Positions 57,910-64,000 of a stretch of 64,000 nt of DNA are shown one piece after another. Source of the stretch: Pseudisothecium myosuroides (Eukaryota > Streptophyta > Bryopsida > Hypnales > Lembophyllaceae); assembly GCA_951799445.1 (NCBI GenBank), contig OX637297.1:2170001-2234000 (forward strand). Direction: 5' to 3'. How positions within the stretch are numbered: position 1 is the first letter of the stretch; each line of letters starts with the position of its first letter. A program made the position numbers and the translations under genes. Under the pieces are notes generated by a model. That model saw only the letters and a list, made by a program, of their open reading frames with translations, was not told the DNA's origin and did no database searches.

Positions 57910-59543
57910 CAACTTCAAGTTATGTGACACTCTTTGAAGACTCATGATGGACAATTGATTTTTTATAATAACAACCTCTTCACCCTTCCTTCTCACCTAG
58001 TGTCAATGAGGTAAGTCTTTCACATTGTCATCAAAAGTTTTGGTTGATAGTAGATGGTCATTGGACTATTTTGGACATTTGCTTTATTTTCCACAACTTG
58101 GTTAAAGTTCAATTAGCATCTGAGTTAAAGGTGCTCAATAATCAAGCCTAAGGAGGTCATTTAGTGCGCATATTAGAAGCCACGTGAGATCTAAGATAGG
58201 GTACTATATACCTCTCGATACCTAAAATTTAAAATAATATTATATCTAATATAAATTGTGTAGAATTACATGTAGGGTATTATAACTAATATAGGGTTAT
58301 GTTTTATACATGTATTAGATTTTATTTAGAAAAATATAGGGTGGCAAGAATATGTGGGAAAAAATAATTTTGTAGAGTGGATATTTAATATCCATAAAGA
58401 AGATATGGACAAAGAATGACACATGATTTGTCCTAAATTATCCATAAACCTTGGATGAGGGGCTCTGGTTGCCTTGAGAGATATCTGCAAAGTCATTTAA
58501 AGTCATTTAAAATTTGAAACATCTATCATGAATTTTGCTTTAATATACTCTTATTTGTTCTCTTTAAATAATAAAAAGGTATGAAAGAGCTTCGTGGTTG
58601 ATCATTATTAGGTGTGTAAGAGCTTGGTTGTCTTCAAATTTGGGTTAAAAATTTTGAAGGAGCTAAAAAACTTTTCATCCAAATTTGAAGACAACCAAGC
58701 TCTTACACACCTAATACTTAATAATGATATACCACCTAGCTCTTTCATACCTTTTTACTATTTGGAATGAACAAATATGAATATATTAAAGCAAAATTCA
58801 TGATAAATTTTAGATGACTTTAATACCCAATTATACTGTAATGTTGTGTCATCTTTTCTTTGCTGAAGTACTTGCACTTGATTATTGTATTCATTAGAAT
58901 ATATTGTAGATGATTAGCAATAAGTTGTTTGACAGAAGTCACAGAACTAAAGTATATTATTTACAGCCTCTGAATGTATTTGTTTGGCTATAGTACATTC
59001 GTCCAAACATATTGTATTTTAGTTTTCAGTAACCATAAAAAATGGTTTGAAAGGACAAAAGAATAAAGAAAAAAAAGATAAAAAATAGTAATAGGAAAAA
59101 AAATCATACAACACCTATTAGTTCTAATTTTTAAATCTAATATAGGGGCCAAAAAATTGGACTCAAAAGTATATTATAAATAATATAGGGTGCTATAAAA
59201 AAAGGCAATTTAGAATTATTTTTAACAATAGGGTATATTAAATTACAAAATATTAGGTAAATAACCCCCCCTAAAATATCCCCTAATCTCACGTATATAT
59301 AAAACCTCTAAGCTACTGACTCCCCCGTGTAATCAAATTAAGGTGCATCAAAGTACCTTAACCTTAATTATTGACACTTAAACTTGGATTCGGAGCCACT
59401 GATAGAGTGACAGTCATCTGACAGCCCGACGGAAGGTAAGCAAGAATAGGAGAAAAATAAATCCCTAAGCTCCAAAAAAGGTAAACTTTGGGGTCCTCTA
59501 AGGGCTGCAAACCGGCCCCCAGAGACCTAATTATTTCTCTAAT
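57910..59543. other. AT-rich spacer around hairpin elements
   Basis: Apart from the hairpin at 58494-58822, I see only AT-rich sequence with a few TATAGGGTATTA-like phrases (58200-58340 and 59150-59260), which may be a further degenerate repeat. Confidence 0.35.
58494..58822. mobile_element. Hairpin (MITE-like) element, ~140-bp arms
   Basis: 58494-58648 and 58679-58822 are imperfect reverse complements (GTGTGTAAGAGCTTGGTTGT against its complement at ~58690; ATGAATTTTGCTTTAATATA against ~58787-58806). The loop is ~30 bp. It is not related by eye to the 57471 element. Confidence 0.8.
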
Positions 59544-59606
59544 GGTAGTGCCTCCAAACCCCCTCTCGATACCAACGGGGGGTTTGAAGGGCACTATTTC
59601 ATGCAA
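59544..59606. repeat. Dispersed hairpin, copy related to 57165
   Basis: GGTAGTGCCTCCAAACCCCC followed by TCTCGATACCAACGGGG and GGGTTTGAAGGGCACTA: same architecture as 57165-57236, more decayed. Confidence 0.7.
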
Positions 59607-59684
59607 CTTTTCATTTTTCATTTTACTTGTTGTGAAATGAATCTTGTCAAACATCATTGGTTGTTGATTAATATTTGTGAAATA

Positions 59685-59756
59685 TGCATGAGGTAGTGCC
59701 CTCCAAACCCCCTCTCGGCACCAAGAACGGGGTTGGAGGGCACTACCTTGTGCAAC
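59685..59756. repeat. Dispersed hairpin, second copy related to 57165
   Basis: TGCATGAGGTAGTGCCCTCC ... CTCTCGGCACCAAGAACGG ... GGAGGGCACTACCTTGTGCA. With the two other copies this makes a small family of ~63-72-bp stems. Shorter CTCTC-stem remnants occur near 59862, 60007 and 60301. Confidence 0.75.
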
Positions 59757-60309
59757 TTATTATTTTTAAATCTTGATTGTTGTGAAATGAATCTAGTCAA
59801 ACTTCGTAAGTTGTTGATTAATGTATGCAAAAGTTCCATGACTCTTCACCAACAAAAGGCCTCTCAATGCTAAGAGAGGCTTCAAGAGCGCTAGCTTATA
59901 TAATTTTTTTAAAAAGTTTATGATGGCTTTTATCTGAATCTCAAAATGTTTCAAGAGTTGCGGTGTTTAAATTGAGTTGTTTTGACCACATGGACTAGCA
60001 TAAGGCTTCTCGGTGGCGAGAAGGTCTTTGAAGACTCTTACTTTTGGGAATTTTTTTTTTTGTATTATTGATGTCATTATTTTTCAACTCTTCAAGTTTT
60101 GTTTGTTTTTTATTTTAATTTTAGAGGTTTCGGCCAACTACACGAGCCTCTAGTTTTTTTGGCAATAGTGGCCTTTGGGGCTCTACCTTACAAAGTTTGT
60201 TGCTTTTTATTTTGTAATGTCTTTTAATTGAATCTCTTAATTATCTTCAAATGTGGTATTTTTTGTTTTGAAACTTTTGACTTCATACATTATACCAAGG
60301 CCTTTTGGT

Positions 60310-61430
60310 AGTGAGAGGGACTTTAGGGGCTCTAACTTATGAAAGAATTCTTTTTTGGGATATTGATATGAGGCTTCCAATTTAGATTTTGGTTGTTGGT
60401 GGGACCTGTAAATCCCTACAAATATTGTTTTTGGTCCGACCATGAGGATTAAAAGTCGGTGTTTCTACACCATACTAGACATGTAGGGGTCTTTGCTTGC
60501 AATAGTTATATGATTGTTGTATTCATTTACATTGTCTCTAATATCCATTTGGTTTTTGAATTTTACCCCAAGCTAATTCACCGTTGGAGAACGTACAAGA
60601 TGTTATGGAGAGGCCGTTGGTAAGCCTCAATGCTCTTTGGAGGAAATGGACAGAGAATGGGATTAGCCATCTCTAAAATCATGCTGCACATGACTGGGGT
60701 CAGATGAACTAGTTCTTGTTCTTTTTTATTTTCCAAGGACATCTGGACTTGATCATATTAGGTACAATGGCCTGGAGGTGTCATCCAGCTACCGTATCTT
60801 CTCAAATTTTCTTAGTTTGTATCTTGTGTATTTATTGTGGACTATGGAAGTCTCTACTCCAAACATGCAGTTGTAGACTTGAATAATGTACATCCTTTAT
60901 AATATACAAATGAAATTTAATGTACCAACTTATATTTTGTTTGGTGATATAAGACTGTACTTTTGTTCATCTACCAAACAATCTTGTTTACATTGTTCTT
61001 CATTATTTGAACTACAATCGGACTCCATTTGTGCACTTTTATAGTAATGTGGTTTTCCATTCAAAACTTAGTGTCCGAGGTGATCATGATCTCTCTTTCA
61101 AAGTCCTCAGCCCCCTTGATGAGGCCCGGTGATGAGGTAGATGCTGAAGATAATTTTTTATTGGCATAAAAGGAGAGGCAAATGATGACATGGGTGATGG
61201 TCATGGGCCTATGGTGGGAGATGGTGTAGAAGATGAAGATGAGATTCAAAAAACTCAAACACTGGACTTTCTGGCTCACGCTCCAAGGCTCACAAAATAG
61301 CCCCCTTGTAGGTTGCAGTGAGAAAATTGATTGAAAAATTGAAAATGTGTCCTAAATCCATGATTGTAGGAACCCTACACCTCCACGGTCATAGGACAAG
61401 TTACTTCCATGGGAATGGGTTCTATAGAAC
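60310..61430. other. No gene seen
   Basis: Mixed AT-rich sequence without recognisable coding or repeats beyond the last CTCTC-stem remnant at ~60301. Confidence 0.35.
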
Positions 61431-61439
61431 GAACAAAAC

Positions 61440-61870
61440 CCTTTTTAATTGAATGGAATTTTTTTCCAGATTTTAACCCTTTCTCTTCTATTTCTTTCCT
61501 AACCTTTCATCCATTTCTGACAATTTTTCATCCATATCTTCCAACTACTTTCATCCATTTTTTTCATCCACTTTCATCTAGTTTCATCCAAATTTTTCAT
61601 CCAAATTTTCACCAACTTTCATCCATTTTTTTCCAATTCCTTTCATCCATTTTCTCCAACCACTTTTTTCCATTTCTTCCATCCAATTTCATGAATTTTT
61701 TAAAAAATTTCATCCATTTTTCCATCAACTTTCATCCACTTTTTCATCCATATTTTTCCAACTTTTTTGTTTTTCCTTCTAATATTTCAGCTCCCCACTC
61801 ACCAATCCCCGCTTCCCGCTCGCTGCTCGCCGCTCCACGCTCGCTTCCCAGCATTTGTCCAACAAAGTAT
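61440..61870 (+). repeat. TTTCATCC-rich dispersed repeat, copy 3
   Basis: TTTCATCCA-type phrases (61500-61760), then CAGCTCCCCACTCACCAATC and CCGCTCGCTGCTCGCCGCTC (61789-61845). Same order as copies at 25330 (same strand) and 11220 (inverted). The 212-aa open frame through it (61409-62047) is very likely an artefact of the repeat. Confidence 0.6.
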
Positions 61871-64000
61871 AATTTCATGTTTGATAACATAGGTCGAAAA
61901 ATCTCCAACTTACTTAGGATGCACTACAATATCTGGGATACCATCCAAGGAATGATATGTTTTCCACAATTTTCCGTAAAAATCCCTTTTGTCCACATCT
62001 ACAAGAACTTGATCTTTCTGAATTCCAACCTTGGGTCTCATTTATAGTTTCACAATTGAAGCAAATAATGAGATAAGGGCGGATAAGAAAACACTGAAAT
62101 TCAAGATCAAACGCTAGTAATAGCATGGGAAGAACACTCATCGCAACTCTAAAAAAATCACAGTACAAATTCCAAACACCACTTCACGCATCCTTCACCA
62201 ATGACTTAGAAGTTCAACACAAATTCAAAAAAAAGCCAAAAAGAAGACTTTCTCAGCACAAAGACCGACATATAAGCGCCTACAATGATACTTACATTAC
62301 ATATGGCTCTCAATTCCCCAAGAAGATGTGTTACGGTGTTAGCACTGAGGATCCGAGGCACGTCCTTGCTTCCATCAATTTACCAATTCAGTATGGTCCG
62401 ATTAGTCAAGAGACCTAGATGGTGAATCAATCCTTGAAATCATTTCCACATACAAATAATTGAATTTGATCCACAAAAATACCACGGCCTAGGCAAATAT
62501 GGGAATGACATCAAAGCACTCAACAGCAATTAGCTCTTAAATGTTGACGCCAAATTGGTCAAGAACTTCCAGGCAACTCTCATCCTATGCCAAAGCAGGG
62601 AAGCGCAACATTTTGAAACCGAGCAGGAGTACCAAAACACGGAATGATCCAAATTTTTTCATTTGTGTTAGAGATTTTGATAGTCTAAGATTGAGTTCTT
62701 TTATCGATTCTACTTCAAAAAGACTTTGCTCTTAAGTCTCAAGTACGCACACAATGATTTCAATTTTATAAAGAAATGGTTAAATTATTACCGAATTAGA
62801 TATCCAACGATGGAATAAGACTATTTTCCGGTAACTTTGAACTAGAATCATAAGAGATATTCTTAAGAACACGCTGGTAAAGGACCTAAACATTTACAAA
62901 TTTAGAATGAACAAAGTGAAGTAGCAATTACATGAAAGGAGGCGATCAAGAAACATTCACATCACCTTACAGGTTAATTCGGCAACGGATCTACATCCTA
63001 TTACAAAATCTCGCAAACAAAAATTCTTGAATTACACCACAAAAGTTCAATTTTGAATCCCAAATACTCCATCAGAAGGTACCTTATCGTACCAACATTA
63101 CACCAATTGACAACGGAAATCCAAAAGAGTCTCAAATTAGAAGAATCCAAATTACAGCCGACTAGCTCTACCCTTACTTTCCATCAAGCATCTCTGTCCC
63201 AGCAACAGCTTCAGCAAACTGTTGGTCGCTTTCACTCCCTTCAATCTGTTGGAGAGCTTCACAGTACATCACAGCTGGAGGAAGCAAGCTCATGAACCCC
63301 GTCATTGCAACCAAAGCAGGAGTCCCCCCTCCGACCACCCCACCGCACACACTCTCCATCCCGGTCGTTCCCTGGAACCCGTCGTCCACTCCTTGGTGAA
63401 GCTCACAGAAAAGCCAGAAGGAAGACCAACACAAGAGATTCTATATAGGAATGACAATGGCAACAAGAGTAGTGCAGCGCAACAAGATCACCTGAGAGAA
63501 AATGTGAAATGAATTCTAGAGATGTAGTAAAACCAAATTGCAGTAGCTTCAATTACAAGTCTTGCACTACTCTTTAACGTAGATCGAACCTCGAAACAAC
63601 AGGTAGGGTGAAGTTAGAAGCGAAGCAGCGAAACTTGAATTTTGGTCTGCAAAAGATAATGGAACCCTAAACAAGGAGAACGGACCACCCGTTACTAATG
63701 GATGAACGAGCAACAACCCATCTACGAAATAGTTCATTTGTTAACAGCAGTGTCCAAACCAACAACAAAGAAAGAGCTTCTATTGAAAAAGCTGTGAAAA
63801 TTAACAAGTTATGTCCACTTGTGCTTGAAACAACAGAGATTTGTTGGTTTTCCTTTGATTTGGTCGCCATTTTCTACTAGTGTTTGCTGCAATCATTTAC
63901 TTGAACATCACTTCTCGTTATTAGATGTAATGTAAGGCTTATACATATTGCCTCATAGTATATCCATGGTTGCCTAGTTGAGTAATATGTGTTGTTTTTT
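61871..64000. other. Unresolved right end; possible minus-strand gene fragments
   Basis: On the minus strand, 63870 opens with MATKSKENQQISVVSSTSGH followed by a hydrophobic segment (ALSLLLVWTLLL), and 63434-63174 reads GMESVCGGVVGGGTPALVAM ... YCEALQQIEGSESD to a stop. These could be a first and a last exon of one small gene, but I recognise neither and cannot confirm the splice sites. The plus-strand frame at 62125-62418 is also open without known similarity. Confidence 0.2.

Noticed and set aside
61409..62047. 212-aa open frame rich in Phe, His, Pro and Ser
   Set aside because: It reads through the TTTCATCC-rich repeat; similar frames occur in the other two copies because of composition.
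1..64000. tRNA or rRNA genes
   Set aside because: I looked for a GGTTCGAATCC-like T-arm box and rRNA-like blocks and saw none convincing.

Overview
The window looks like nuclear DNA of a plant, probably a non-seed plant such as a bryophyte, lycophyte, fern or streptophyte alga. I cannot name the species. The reasons are genes broken by GT-AG introns, degenerate CCCTAAA-type repeats, a MULE-like transposase, very long LTRs, TTAA-flanked and hairpin MITEs, and a LINE-like poly(T) tail. There are no operons, no recognisable tRNA or rRNA genes, and no clearly intact housekeeping gene. This is accessory, repeat-rich sequence dominated by mobile or decaying genes.

Layout. 1-1508: truncated minus-strand copy of a MULE-like transposase gene. 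2000-11000: a unit with an FCP1/HAD-phosphatase-like ORF and a long multi-exon ParB-like gene (5086-10195, minus). It is studded with a 16-bp GATC-centred dyad (consensus TCGTGGGATCCCACGA). 12543-19878: a second multi-exon minus-strand gene whose product joins a ParB-like domain to a beta-class N6/N4 DNA-methyltransferase-like domain, with a 79-bp tandem array in an intron. 20794-24730: a more complete plus-strand MULE-like transposase gene with two in-frame stops. 25000-32000: AT-rich repeats, including a foldback element, a 180-bp tandem array split by a 933-bp TTAA-flanked MITE, and a 165-bp hairpin MITE. 32000-35300: a single-exon 633-aa ORF, probably from a retroelement. 37200-48000: a DUF7869-type gene with the same GATC dyads upstream, in its intron and downstream. 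It is cut in two by a 5141-bp solo LTR. 49200-56850: a roughly 246-bp tandem array carrying a second, oppositely oriented solo LTR of 5299 bp. 57000-60000: hairpin repeats. 60000-64000: AT-rich, little recognisable.

How parts may fit together. The main signal is the family of GATC-centred dyads. They sit at quasi-regular 85-108 bp spacing upstream of both the ParB-like gene and the DUF7869 gene, in introns of both, downstream of the DUF7869 gene, and in phase within an exon of the ParB-like gene, where four identical copies lie exactly 108 bp apart. They are absent from the neighbouring MULE, LTR and satellite sequence. One reading is that the two loci belong to one undescribed family of large cargo-carrying DNA transposons whose recombinase, or a ParB-like protein, binds the dyads. 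The sequence supports the arrays directly; their function is inference.

Splice sites were chosen by eye from GT-AG consensus and reading-frame continuity, and family assignments come from motif recognition without database searches.
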